A stretch of 64,000 nucleotides of DNA from Dicyema japonicum (Eukaryota; Dicyemida; Rhombozoa; Dicyemidae). The first letter of the stretch is position 1; each line of letters begins with the position of its first letter. The translations under genes were made by a program, and so were the position numbers. The DNA lies in assembly GCA_011109175.1 (NCBI GenBank), contig RDEW01000004.1:644030-708029 (forward strand). Direction: 5' to 3'. Shown in pieces: positions 12,060 to 22,566 of the stretch. The notes beneath the pieces were generated by a model. The model saw only the letters and a list, made by a program, of their open reading frames with translations. It was not told where the DNA came from and ran no database searches.

Positions 12060-13720
12060 AGACCTTTTTGGTTAGCTACGATTTTCACGGAATTCGTCAG
12101 GAGATAAACGGATCGTCGTTGTAATAATTCCGGAGATCTCGTAGTGCAGATTCAAGGTAACAGCGAACAATACCAGAGAGTGAGTCTCCTTGAGGTGTGC
12201 CCACTATTTTCACGATTTCTCGAGAATTACATTTCCCAGTACGCACTCGCAACTCTGTTTTTGATAGGAGTATCCGTATTAAGGTGACTGCGCCTTGATC
12301 CAGGAAACTTTCAAGCACTTCAATGAGTATTCCTGATCCTTGAACTTTGGAATCTTTGCTGAATAGCAAATTCCACCTATGGGACCATACTGCATCACCT
12401 CCCAGTCCTGTTCTTGGATCTGATTGTTTAACAATTCTGAGGATATGTCGTCTGGTCCCGGAGATCGACCAAATTTGAGCTTTATTGCTCTGGAGGCCTC
12501 CTCCAGTAAGATGATCCGTTCGAGTTTAGTGTCTTTAGCAGTCGATCCTGATCTCTCTCCTTTCACAAAAGACAGCTGTTCAAACTGGAATGCGACGAAC
12601 TCTGTCTGTTGGCTGCAAAAGAACCTTCCCTGATTGGTTCTTCCTCCTCATTAGTCGCCAGATGTGTTGCAGAGTTGTTTTTAAGGTGTTCGACCTCTTT
12701 AATCTTGTTTTCCAAAAGGTTGGTGTTATGTTGCTTGTAGATTTTTTCCGATTTGCCTTCGTTCTTGTTTCAGTTTGAGGATCCACAGTATTTTCGGATC
12801 TGATCCTTTAATCCTTCTGCAGGTTCGATAGGGCTGGCACGTCTGGTTGACGCTGACTGCTGTGGAGTTTAGGTTTCCCAATGTTTTTGTCAGCCGCGGA
12901 AAAGATCTCCCCCACAGTTTCATATCATGCCATCCCTATACTTCTGATTGACTCTTATACACACTCTTATATTCAGTTTGCAGAGTTGCTGACGAACCAA
13001 AGAGTTCATTCATACACCTCCTTCTTGATCCCGTGGAATACCCACCACATTGTGTTTGGATGAAGCAATCTCATAGCCACCCTCCGCAGTTAGACCAGAT
13101 TTTAGGTTGAATTTTGAAGACACAATTCTGTGGTCACTGTCAAAAGTGAGTCCTCCCTAAGATCTCATGTCGTAAGAGAAATTTGTCTTTTATTCGACAG
13201 ACTATATAATCGAATATAAGACTTTTCGGATTTCTGATGTTCGAAAATCGGGAGCCTACTCACGTTGTTTTGTGGCGCACAGAATGTTGGAATTGGGTGT
13301 TCACAGGAACAAGTCAAAGGCATCGCAGAAATATGCTAGAAAGTTCCTGATCCCCCTTCCTTGTTGTCCGATGAAACGTTCGTATCCTTTTCGTACCCCA
13401 ACTTGAGCATTCCAGACCCCAGCAATAAAGAGGAATGAGGAAGACCTCAGGTGAGACACAATCTTGTCAAGTTATTCGTAGAAAGCGTCCAAATAATCTG
13501 GGTTTTTAGAAACGTGTCCACAATGTGGGCCGTACACATTCACGATGGAGATTAGCTGTCTAGATTTCCCTCCGAGTCCAATAAGTAATTGAACCATTAG
13601 TCAACAACCATCCCTACGAGTTCCCCTGGACGGAACTTCCTTCAAGTCAGAGCATGCGAAGAATGCTGAAGGAGGCCTGGATCACCTGAATTTTTCCATT
13701 CTGGCTATGACGGTGTGTTT
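12060..13720 (-). mobile_element. RTE-like LINE relic with endonuclease and RT
   Basis: On the minus strand, from 13.7 kb down: an endonuclease piece (SIVNVYGPHCGHV, then SDHRIVSSKF, the DxH-type terminal motif), a linker with TRTKANRKKS, then RT pieces with RSPGPDDISSELL and VGTPQGDSL, ending with YLESALRDLRN. The catalytic YADD block was not found, and frames change several times. It belongs with the copies at 21-22, 24.6-25.7 and 27.4-28.4 kb (shared GTPQGDSLSP and YLESALRDFR). The element is dead. Confidence 0.65.
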
Positions 13721-13734
13721 TGGTTCAAATTAAA

Positions 13735-14330
13735 TTAAATTATTAACCCCGGCTTCGCCAGCAAGTGGGAAGCCGGCGACCATCAAAGAGCGTGCAGTCC
13801 GGACAGGCCGCTCCCAGAGATCCTCGACTTTTGCATCCGGTGGTCCAGGGCAGGGAAAAAGGTCTCGAACTACTCTGCCAGCCAGAAAAGGGTGGTGTCC
13901 ACACCGTAGGCGAGCCAGTCCGATTCTGATCTTCCTCGGGAGCGATTGTTCCGTTGGACTGATATCCGGGGGGAAGCGCTCCAAGACTTTGTTATATTGA
14001 AGTGTCCTAATGGCCCGTGTTGAGATAAAATCATGGATTCGGCGGGTCCAAGTTGAGTCTTCTTGAGGGGGGGTGATCTTCGACAAGGCTCTTTTGTAGG
14101 TCAAAGAGGGTCCTGCGTATGTATCTGCGGTTATTGTTACTTAGCAAAGCGTGACTGGTGTGATTCGGGTCGAACGACTGCCGTAGGAATTGTAAATTAC
14201 GCATTTCCAGGTGGTCATAGAGCGGGAGGATTTTCGACTCCCAATGTAAATGGTCGGTGGGGTTGACTTTAAACAGCCAGTTATTATTCTGAGCGCCGAG
14301 TTTTGCACTTTCTGCAGTTCTTGAGAAAGG
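13735..14330 (-). mobile_element. Jockey/I-like LINE C-terminal fragment
   Basis: A 124-residue open frame on the minus strand contains EQSLPRKIRIGLARLRCGHHPFL, RDLFPCPGPPDAKVEDLWE and VRTARSLMVAGFPLAG. Such LPR..R..LA.LR.GHxPFL plus a degenerate Cys-rich segment is the C-terminus seen after RT in Jockey/I-type elements. It ends at an AT-rich tail (13,727-13,742) that abuts the 5' end of the RTE-like relic, indicating nested insertion. It is a different clade from its neighbour. Confidence 0.6.
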
Positions 14331-14426
14331 ACAAGTTTTGGTTCAATAAGTTTTAAATTAAGAAAATAAATTTAAATAAAAATAAATTAATATAAATTTG
14401 GTTTAATTTTACTTAAAATTAATAAG

Positions 14427-14698
14427 TTAATAAATTAATGGTTCTGTCAGTTCGAATATTAATGAAAGATAATCATTTCGGTTATAAATCTGATTGATAT
14501 ATTTTCGCCTATTCTCATCCTCCATTGGATGCTCAATGAATGAGTTGTACTGAATATTGTTGTAGTCCTGGTTTACCAGTATTTTCTTCAAGTAATCGAC
14601 ATGATCTCTTGGTCTCTCAACCATCAACACACAAGCAATCGACTTGATTATATTTGCTATCTAAAGTCAATAATAATCTACATTCTTGGATTTTAAGT
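14427..14698 (-). CDS. Small gene with RIIa/Dpy-30-like motif (partial model)
   Basis: Two minus-strand exons joined by a ~21-nt GT...AG intron (about 14,660-14,680) give a sequence of the form YLKSKNIANIIKSIACVLM then VERPRDHVDYLKKIL and a 45-residue acidic/aromatic tail ending at a stop at 14,427. The pattern 'Y..K..I..II..I...LM..RP.D...YL...L' resembles the RIIa dimerisation motif of PKA-anchoring and ciliary proteins. The 5' end is unresolved: a stop lies just upstream of YLKSKN, so a further exon or an unusual intron is needed. Function is not claimed. Confidence 0.35.
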
Positions 14699-14919
14699 AT
14701 CATTGAGTTCCTCACAATTTGGAATCAAATTTTGGTCGTAGACCGAGAGTTGCGGAAAGTCAAGGACCGGCCTCCAAGTAAACAGTGGGGGCGAATCTAT
14801 CAAATACAGGTTGTGTGGGGATCGTATCGTCCATCAATATTAATCACTATGATACTTTATTATATTATTTTTAATAAATATTTTTTTAAATAACTTTATA
14901 AAATAAATTAATTTATTTT

Positions 14920-15141
14920 AGTTGATACCTTCCAACACTGGAGTATAGGAGGCAGAGCCCTGAGATGCCATATGGGCAGAGGGTTCAATTAGACAAGGCG
15001 CTCTCGGAGTTGTTTCAGCAACCAGAATCGAACCTGCCTGAGGAGGCTGGCGAACAGGCAGGCGAGGAAGGTTGTTGATTAAATATATTAACTTTTTTAT
15101 TGTTTGTTTTAAATAAAGTGGGGTGTAGTTGATACCTTCCA
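14920..15141. mobile_element. Short insertion flanked by 17-bp direct repeats
   Basis: The 17-mer TAGTTGATACCTTCCAA occurs at about 14,920 and again at about 15,125. Between them are ~188 bp of higher GC sequence with two B-box-like blocks (GGGTTCAATTAG on plus, CAGGTTCGATTC on minus) and a TTTAAATAAAGTGGGGTG end resembling part of the SINE tail elsewhere in the window. This looks like a target-site duplication around a retroposed short element. The family was not identified. Confidence 0.45.
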
Positions 15142-15199
15142 ATATTATAAAAATCTAATTAATTTAATCGCTTCTGTCAAATGAAAGAAACACGCGGCT

Positions 15200-16100
15200 A
15201 AAGGAAAGTATTAGCCGGATGTAGGCTTTCCCAGAGGTCACTTAATTGGATCTGGTGAGGCAAAGTCCATTTCTCAGCAACAGTCATGTCCCACATCCTA
15301 CGACGACAACCCACCAGGCCTTTCTTCTTTGAAGAAATAATCTTCTGTGGTTACTTCAATACAAGACACCCACTCGTATAACCTCACAGTCCTCTGAAAA
15401 TCGATGAGAACTCACCACAAGTACTCTCGATGACATTTTTTTAATTGACTACAAAGTTCGCACAAGAACCCTCATTAGGGGGACTTACTACATGGAAAGT
15501 AAATTATGTTTTTTCCCCAATTACAACCCTTTCATGCGAGGCGATTCAAGAACTACAGAAAGATGGACAGGTCTACAACTTACCAGTGGACTCTCTTCCT
15601 GGTCATAAAGAACAGAACCGGAGATGGAAGCACTTAGTCATCTCAATAAGTAGTCATTTCTGGAAATATAAAACAGATCATAGTGAAGAATGGACAGAGT
15701 ACATGTGTTACACCCTAACTTTAGAACTTCTGAAAGAATTCACTTATCTTTCCAATATTGAAGTCCGGAAAGCAAAAAAGTAGATCCTTCCCTATTCCGG
15801 CTCTCCTCACAAGCCTGCGAAACTCGTACTTTTCACGATTACTTTTTCTCTCCCATAACCTGGATTCCAACACGGTTTCCCTTCCTGAAGATCGACAACT
15901 CTACATTATTATTGACTTCTTTAACGGAGACCAACTTCATTTGCGAACTCGGTCTTCTCTATTGATGTTAACAAAGACTTCGGCACAGTACAAGGGGAAC
16001 ACACCATTGGGAAAATTTGTGCATCAAACATTCATCCGATCTTGAAGTTGTGGATGCCCAACATCGTCTACATAAGGGGTTCTCAACCTTTTATTATCAC
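15200..16100 (+). mobile_element. Reverse-transcriptase-like relic (family A)
   Basis: Plus-strand frames contain, in order, an unrecognised 112-residue open frame (from 15,445), a segment RSFPIPALLTSLRNSYFSRL and then VFSIDVNKDFGTVQGEHTIG in another frame. The last resembles RT motif A. The same order occurs on the minus strand at 31.4-32.05 kb (RRFCLIPAYLPNLYCAKVL, then AVFSTDINKAFDTELGEHF). Two matching copies support a repeat family; frameshifts show both are decayed. The clade is not assigned. Confidence 0.45.
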
Positions 16101-16390
16101 AGATATAGCTGAAGGAGGTTGATCCAGTTCTCACAGTCGAAGGGGACTCATACTTTCCAAGCATCACGTGCATCCGTTATGAGAACCCCTCCACTAATAA
16201 GGGGATCTTTTTAGGTGTGGTAAAGCAATTTATATTCGACAAATCCCATGACGCCTCTTAGGAATCGAAGAAGGAAAAGAGCATATGGTTAATGCGGTCA
16301 CTCGTGTCGAGATTAGCTGTGGATGTGTTTCCCACACGGCTACCTAAAATTTCCTCCCCCTAATATCTCAGACAAAGCATTGTAATAAAT

Positions 16391-17449
16391 TTATTGCACA
16401 TTACAGTCCAATTTATCACATATTTGTTTAGCTGTAACTAAACTAGCCTTCTGCTTAATCTGATTAATCTCCCCCTCCAGTTTTTGTAGCTCCTCACCCC
16501 TTAAGGCGGGATCCTCCATTTCTGTCACCTCCTCTCCTATATTCCCTTCATCGGTATTTTCATCATTTTTCTCGTTTTTGTAAAGAAATTTTGAGTAAAA
16601 GGCCACACTTGTCTTTAGTTGCTGAAAACACGTGTCAATTCTTCTAATTGTTTCCCGGTCTTCTTCGTGAATTCTTCGAGTCGCAGATATCTGGAACTTT
16701 CTGAGTTGTTCCGTGAGAAAACAGTTTTCGTCCATCAAGTCCGCCTGCTTAGCCGCCATCTACCATAAAGAAGGAACAAACCTCCTTCACCGTCCTTTTG
16801 AGTGACTCACCCTCATCGGTGAGCTCACAAAGACTATTCTTCAATCCCTCGGCGACATCATCCCCAGCTTTAAGTCTACTTTGGAGTTCTACCATTTTGA
16901 CGTTGTTCTCATTCTCTTTTGACTTTATACTCCCTCGTAGACGTTCGACTTGCTGAAATGATAATTTAAGGTACTTTTCTCAGCTTTTCATTTTCCGACT
17001 TTAAACGAGCGGATTCCTGCTGTGCCTGATAATTGACGTCTTTGCTCGGTTTGTTCTGCGCCTCCCTCAGACTTGCGCGCAAATTTTCATTTGATTTAAC
17101 CAAATCTTTGATTTCCGTGGTCATCTTTGAATTGTCTCTCGAGAGGTCCTCGACTTTCACATTGAGACTCACGATGGTGGAACACTGGGATGTGCAAAAG
17201 TCTCTCAATCCGCTAATCTAAGTTGAGTGATTGGCTTACTTCTCTTAACGTCTCTCTATATTCCTCCCCCGTTGGAAGAGTCTGCAAGTACTTCTCCAAC
17301 CTTTCAATACGCGGATCCTGGGATTTACTAACCTCAGAGTCCACAGACTCTGTTTCAGCTTTCTTTTTCAATTTTAGCTGATTTTTTACTAATTTTTCAA
17401 ATTCAATCATTTTATTGTCATTACTTAAATAATCTAACTGTCCACTCAT
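16391..17449 (-). CDS. Coiled-coil protein, four exons, unidentified
   Basis: Four exons separated by three introns of exactly 22 nt, all GT...AG (17,218-17,239; 16,953-16,974; 16,760-16,781), encode about 330 residues. The protein is nearly all heptad-rich: 1-75 acidic/basic helix, 85-200 with ENLRASLREAQ and SENEKLRKQVERLRG, and a C-terminal part with LMDENCFLTEQLRKF and EELQKLEGEINQIKQKA. No signal peptide, membrane segment or enzymatic motif is visible. I do not recognise the family; a cytoskeletal or centrosomal scaffold would fit but is inference. Its ATG at 17,449 lies only 8 bp after the stop of another minus-strand gene. A CACGTG lies in the last exon (16,629). Confidence 0.8.
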
Positions 17450-17457
17450 TACGTCGC

Positions 17458-17777
17458 TTAGATACTACTTTTCTTATTTTCATAAATTATTGTCTTTTTT
17501 GTTAAATTTTTCATTTTTGACAATTTTTTATTGAATTTCCAGTCACTCCAAGTTAAAGGATCTGGGTAACTACAGTGGTTCGATTCGGCACAGAAACTAT
17601 CATTTTTCTTGGAATTTCTGCTTTTGGTGGAGTCTGGCACATCCGCGTTCAAACTCTTTAAAGTCCTCGGGATTGTTCCACTTTCAGTGCTTTTTGAAGG
17701 CTTCTGTCCAATTCTGGTTCCTACTAGCGACAGCCACTAAAATCCACGTCAGATTTTACTTTATATTTAAATTTCAT
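17458..17777 (-). CDS. Small basic protein, unidentified
   Basis: ATG at 17,777 (MKFKYK), then a 23-nt GT...AG intron, then an open frame of about 92 codons ending at 17,458. The protein is rich in Ser, Lys and Asn, with SGTIPRTLKSLNADVPDS and a tail with WSDWKFNKKLSKMKNL. There is no recognised domain. Support comes from the canonical short intron that joins two otherwise closed frames and from its position: the stop is 8 bp upstream of the coiled-coil gene's start codon on the same strand, and another small frame lies just upstream. Confidence 0.4.
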
Positions 17778-17814
17778 ATCCCTGAATCTAAGATTATCTA
17801 AAATAAATATTTAT

Positions 17815-18030
17815 TTAACTATTTTTGACTGCACTGTTTTTCATTAAGGGTAAGCTCAGGTCATTGCAATATCTAATCTTCAGTTCAAGGGTCGTTAACC
17901 TTTCCCTGACGTCGTTTTTTTGGTGGCCAATAAAGTACAGCGAATTTTTTCCAAACATGATACTTGCTGGTTGTTTGAAGGTGCTTTGAGGTAAATTTGG
18001 TTTATTTGTTAATTTATTGCAAATAAACAC
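17815..18030 (-). CDS. Small hypothetical protein
   Basis: An open frame on the minus strand; the first ATG gives about 47 residues (MFGKNSLYFIGHQKNDVRERL...), while the frame is open upstream to 18,030 and beyond without an ATG, so a short upstream exon is possible. No family recognised. It is included because it is colinear and closely spaced with two downstream genes. It could also be chance. Confidence 0.25.
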   Translation of the reverse strand: MFICNKLTNKPNLPQSTFKQPASIMFGKNSLYFIGHQKNDVRERLTTLELKIRYCNDLSLPLMKNSAVKNS

Positions 18031-18700
18031 GTAGACTTTGTAATAATCGATATTTAATTAACCGCAAATGGGATGCCACGCGTATCGACTTTTTTCTCCT
18101 ACAACGTCGTGGAGTGAGGTATACACGTTATACTGGACGGAAGGGTGAGTAGGCTAAAGGGATAAGTTCCTGGACCAGTTCAAGGAAAGTTACAAAGGTG
18201 TCCGAATCGATTTGATGAAACGCGGAAATAGATCTCTCCTGGACTCTAAAAAGCCTTATCACGTGAAGAAAATACCATGTTACCGATGGATTTGATAAAG
18301 ACACGTGGATATCCTCAGTTGAAACTTAGACGACCGGTTCTACCACAACTAGAGATACTACTCCGGAAGAGACCCCTCAGGAATAGGACCTTGAATGCTG
18401 CAAACTAATTTTAGATTAAGCAACCCCGGATATACTGGAAAGAGGTTGAGTTAATTTATAATTAAGGTATACCCAGTCTTCTTTTCGTATCTTGGACAGT
18501 CTTCCACATGTAATCTCACTTCCAACCCAAGGAAATGTTCAGGAGACTTTACCGAAAGTCTCCTGGCGTTCAGTGAAATGATCCATGATAGAGGCGACGC
18601 TTAGCGTTTTCCGTCGAAGCGAGGTGGGAGTTTTTCGAGAACTTCGTAAGAATCTAATCACCTCCAATTTGGTCATACTCGGTAACGGGGGAAGAATGCA
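18031..18700. other. Intergenic, no supportable gene
   Basis: Short minus-strand frames only. Two CACGTG palindromes lie 42 bp apart (about 18,259 and 18,301), the closest non-genic pair in the window. Confidence 0.4.
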
Positions 18701-19015
18701 TTGAATTACTAAAATTATTTGAACTCTAGCAGAATCATATAAGCGATAATTCCAGTCGTGCCACAATATTAGTCTCTCCCACCCTCCACTGTTCGATGCC
18801 ACTACTGAGGTCTTTCACCGTCCCTTAGTGTTCTGTTCACTGGTTTCAGGTCACCACTCAAGACTTCGGGAAGCGCTGTACGTGGACGACCTCGGAACCC
18901 AGGTGTTTCCAAGGTCCAGACAAAGTTGGTACCTTTTCGATCAGCCAGAGAAGCCCCTAATGCTGAAGGTAAGAGTAGGGAAGAATCATTCAAAAACATA
19001 TAACATGAGTGCAAG
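18700..19015 (-). mobile_element. RTE-like LINE fragment, extreme RT C-terminus
   Basis: Minus-strand peptide with TPGFRGRPRTALPEVLSGDL and KPVNRTL, then NSGGWERLI in the adjacent frame. It matches the FRGRPRTTLP...L..DL..I.R.L block at the end of RT in the LINEs at 21.3, 25.5 and 28.2 kb. A short dead copy lying immediately upstream (3') of the SLC46-like gene. Confidence 0.6.
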
Positions 19016-19070
19016 AAATGGAAATTACCACCTCAACCAAAAATTTGAATTTAATATTTAAAAATAAAAA

Positions 19071-20478
19071 TTAATTATTTTCAGCCCACAACCGATAACT
19101 AAAATTAAGACAAAAATACATCAAAATGAGGGCAACGAGGATGGAAAGGACCGATAAGACAATAAATATTAAACCAGGAAAACAATTCAAAGAAACTTGG
19201 TAAATCCAAAGTCCAACAGAATTTCCTAAAACCCCCGACAAACTTTGAAGCAACAAAATTATTGCCAAAAGTCTCCCTAAAATATGCCACTTAAGTACCC
19301 TTTTCCCCCGATTCCACGTGCTTTACTAAAATCGATTTCAAAATTGCCGAGGGAATTGTCTGGAAGGAAAGAAACGAAACAGCTACAAGTAACCAGTACT
19401 CCTCACAAATAAAGACCATGGCCTTATTCCTTGCGAGTCCGAGTACAATGAGTCCGATGGAATTCGACAAACAAGAGATAACTCCAAAAGTAGGGTCCTT
19501 GAGACGAAGGTTGAATTTGTTTTCCTTGAGAAAAAACTGAGAGCTGAATATCCCAAGAATAAGTCCTCCCCCGCTAGATATTGATATGACAACAGCATAT
19601 CACGTATTTGTCATTAAAAAGGGGACGGAAACCAAATATAGTTAAGTAACAAAAGAGTAAGGTAGTCGATTAAACCACAGATTACAGGTGTATGTCAAAT
19701 ATGAAGTAAAAAAGCAGAAAAGGTAGAGTATAACCAGTTTGCGAGAATCCCCCCTTTTGAGAATGAGTCCAAACAGTAAACTGAGTGTAGTCTTTTGGGG
19801 GAATTGAGACTTTTCGTTTGAGTCGGTGATGAGAGTCAGTCCATAATAAGCGGAGACGATGTACAGTATCATACAAATCATAAAGGAGAGGTCAAACTGC
19901 TTGATATCGGCCAAGTATCCCCCCACGTTGTTTGTAATAAGAACAGCGGTTATAATGACTACTTCGGCAATGACAAAACGACTTGATAATTGGTCGGAAT
20001 TAGTGGTAGCAGTTATGTAACTGAAGCTCGTCTGTGAGAGGACCACCACACTTTCAAAACAGAAGGAGACAACGGTAGACAAATATATCGCCCAAAAATC
20101 AAGATCGAAACGAACAATAAACATCAAAAACAGACAGCCCGAGGATGCCCCCACGATTGGGAGACATATCGATAGTTTGTAGTTTCCTTTGTCAATTTCA
20201 ACTCCAAAAATGAGAGTAACCACGACTGCGACCAAAACCATAAGGGCACTGTTGATGGTTAAAACATTGACGGAAAATTTTTGTATTTGAGAACGTTTGA
20301 ACTTATCAATTTCATTATTGTCATCGGAGGAATGCAAAAAGGAGCAGTTTTTATATAAATTTTTGCATGACTTTTTGTAAATTAGGGTCTGTCTTGAAAA
20401 TCCCTGTAAATTTGCCGCTAAAATTATCAGAAACAGAATTGGTTCTATGAAGGATATACTCTTCAATATTTTGGTCAT
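19071..20478 (-). CDS. SLC46-like major facilitator transporter, possibly disrupted
   Basis: A multi-pass membrane protein of ~440 residues. The first open frame (278 residues) has an N-terminal helix, a Cys-rich first loop typical of SLC46 (KKSCKNLYKNC), and several hydrophobic segments including the NNVGGYLADIKQFDLSFMI block after helix 5. The second half continues as SSGGGLILGIFSS, LKDPTFGVISCLSNSIGLIV and FQTIPSAILKSILVKHV, then a 22-nt GT...AG intron (19,277-19,298) joins GEKG to RLLAIILLLQSLSGVLGNS and the last helix. SLC46 proteins carry folates or other solutes across plasma or lysosomal membranes. Two in-frame stops, TAA (19,642) and TGA (19,600), separate the halves and no canonical intron removes both. 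It may be a recent pseudogene, hold an unusual intron, or carry a sequence error. A CACGTG lies at 19,315. Confidence 0.65.
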
Positions 20479-20884
20479 TAATATTTTATTAAATATTTTG
20501 AAATATTTTCTTCAATATTTTGGTAATTAAAATTAATATTTAATTAAATATTTTCAATTATTGTGGTGACTCGGAAATCATTGAATATATAGTCAATATA
20601 TTAATTTTTACATGTGTTACGGCTTACGTAGTGAGACTTACGAACGGCTTAGCGTCAGAACGATAGAACGGGAGGGATTTCCTGAAGGGAAGGTCTTTAG
20701 TCGTATAAAAAGTAGCATCCAACGAGGAAGTTACCGCATCGATTACCATAATGACTCTATGGGACTTGTGGATCGCTCAACACTCGTCGCTGAAAGCTTG
20801 ATGGTAGCCTACCTCCACGTTAGTAAGAATGGGGTAACTGACCTTAATCGCAGTTATTAAATTTTATTGACAATTCAAACAACG
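20479..20884. other. AT-rich upstream region of the SLC46-like gene
   Basis: 20,479-20,600 contains repeated TTAATATTTTATTAAATATTTT-type blocks, likely promoter-proximal AT-rich DNA for the minus-strand transporter. The following ~280 bp has an unassigned plus-strand open frame. Confidence 0.35.
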
Positions 20885-21090
20885 GTTATTGTCCGGCTGA
20901 CGCAGTGTTAAGTGCTGGTGAGCATTCAGATGTTTCCGGTTCGAATCTGCTGCTATCCACTCAGGCTAGAAGTTCCATACATTTAAAACGCTTCTTGGTT
21001 GACAGTGACACCGACGAATCAACATGGAACTGGATCGTTCCTGGGACTCACATGCAGTCAAAAAATAAATATTCCCGATGCCTTGGGTCC
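20885..21090 (+). mobile_element. tRNA-derived SINE, copy 1
   Basis: A degenerate A box (GACGCAGTGTTAAG) and a clear B box (CGGTTCGAATCTGC) with normal tRNA-like spacing are followed by the shared body: GCTGCTATCCACTCAGG, ...CATTTAAAACG..., GACAGTGACACCGACGAATC and GGAACTGGATCGTTC. The same order of blocks occurs in copies at 23.2, 29.4, 29.9, 32.3 and 56.8 kb. The 3' tail found in the 29.4-kb copy is missing here. Confidence 0.7.
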
Positions 21091-21179
21091 CCCTTAATTA
21101 ATTAACTGTTTTATCTTCCAAAAATAAAAGTTTGTCCCCCATGTGGAAGTTGGCAGTCTTTACTACACCTCCACGAAAG

Positions 21180-22446
21180 GGGCTTTATTTTATATTATTA
21201 TCAAAGGCAACTATTATAGAAACATAATTGTTATATTAACACACGTGCAATTATTCGGATCAATCTCGTCCATCCTCCCCTGTTACACGCCAAACTTCTC
21301 ATAGCACCCAGATCCTTCCAACTTACGAGTTTCCGGTTTATTGCCTTGAAATCCTCATCCAGCACCTCCGGTAGCGTAGTACTCGGGCGCCCTCGATATT
21401 TCTTTCTACTTGCAGCGAAATATTCCTCCATTACCAAATTTGCAGGTGATGTGGGGTTCATCCTTAGGACGTGTCCAAACAGTCTCCATCGGGCCTCCAC
21501 TACATCCGTGTCGGCCATTGCACCCCACACAGTTTTCGTAATTGCCTTCGGTGGAAGGAATTAAGATTTTTGTTTTCTGAGACCGAGATCCCCCAGCAGG
21601 AAGAGCTACATAGCAAGACCGGCTTCACCAAAGCATTATAGTGGCGCATACGAAGCGCAATCGTTACCGGTCTGTTAGCCAACCATTCCGTCTTCATCCT
21701 GTTCAGTGCGACCGTCGATAGTAGTTTACTCCGAATTATGTCCTCACTGTCTCCGAGGAGGGAGCCGAGCTTTCTGGAACGTCTCCATCTCTCATCCAAT
21801 CTTGATTCCATGCTTTCGATTTTCACAATTTCAGTTTTAGTTGTATTAACCGTAAGAAACCATTTCCCTAGCTCTGCAGGGGCAACTTCAAGTAACCGCC
21901 TCAAGACTGCTTTATTTTCCGATACGAAATCCACATCATCAGCGTACATAATTTTGATGATTTGGCTATTATAAAAATCTTCGAAGACCACGCAGTGTTC
22001 CTTCCAGGTATACCACAAACAGCAAAGGGGAAAGGGAGTCCCCCCGTGGGGGGTACCCACAGTCGTCGAAAAAATTTCTGGACGACGTATTCCCAACTCG
22101 TACCGTCAGTTCTGTGTTCGACAATAAAACTTCTATCATCCTGACAGAAGCCCTATTAAGGAATCCCCGCAAAACATCAATAAGCTTTCCTCGGCGAATT
22201 GTGTCGAAAGCTGTCGTCTCCCAAAATTGTAGTCGCACTCTCAAATCTTTGGTTAGTGGCACAACGCTCCCAGACCACATCAGCGGTAGATCTGCTTGTC
22301 TGAATCCACTGTGGCTCGATGACAGGATTTCATTCACAGGCTCTTGCACACGATCCAGCACCACCAGAGCAAGGACCTTTCTTAGCGTATTGAGTAGGAT
22401 GACTGGGCGCAGATTTCATTTTATACTAAACTTACTTGGATGTTAA
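21180..22446 (-). mobile_element. RTE-like LINE, RT domain, 5'-truncated
   Basis: Minus-strand frames run, with shifts, from the fingers (GFRQADLPLMWSGSVV, FDTIRRGKLIDVLRGF) through a damaged motif PPRGDSLSPLLFVVYLEG, the catalytic MYADDVDF, RWRRSRKLGSLLGDSEDI, YNALVKPVLLCSSSCWG, FHRRQLRKLCGVQWP and RWRLFGHVLRMNP to YRGRPSTTLPEVLDEDF. YADD is intact but the GTPQGDSLSP motif reads PPRGDSLSP and the frames are split in three, so it is probably dead though recent. It ends in a TTATAATAGTTGCC...ATAATAATA tail, as in related copies. Confidence 0.8.
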
Positions 22447-22566
22447 AATTTGCCAATAATCGATTTCTTACACGCATTTAATTCAATTTTTTAAGAAAAT
22501 AATTTATTAACAAAAAATAAAGCTATAAAATGCTGAGTGCATAACAAAAATCAGTTTCGACTTCTT

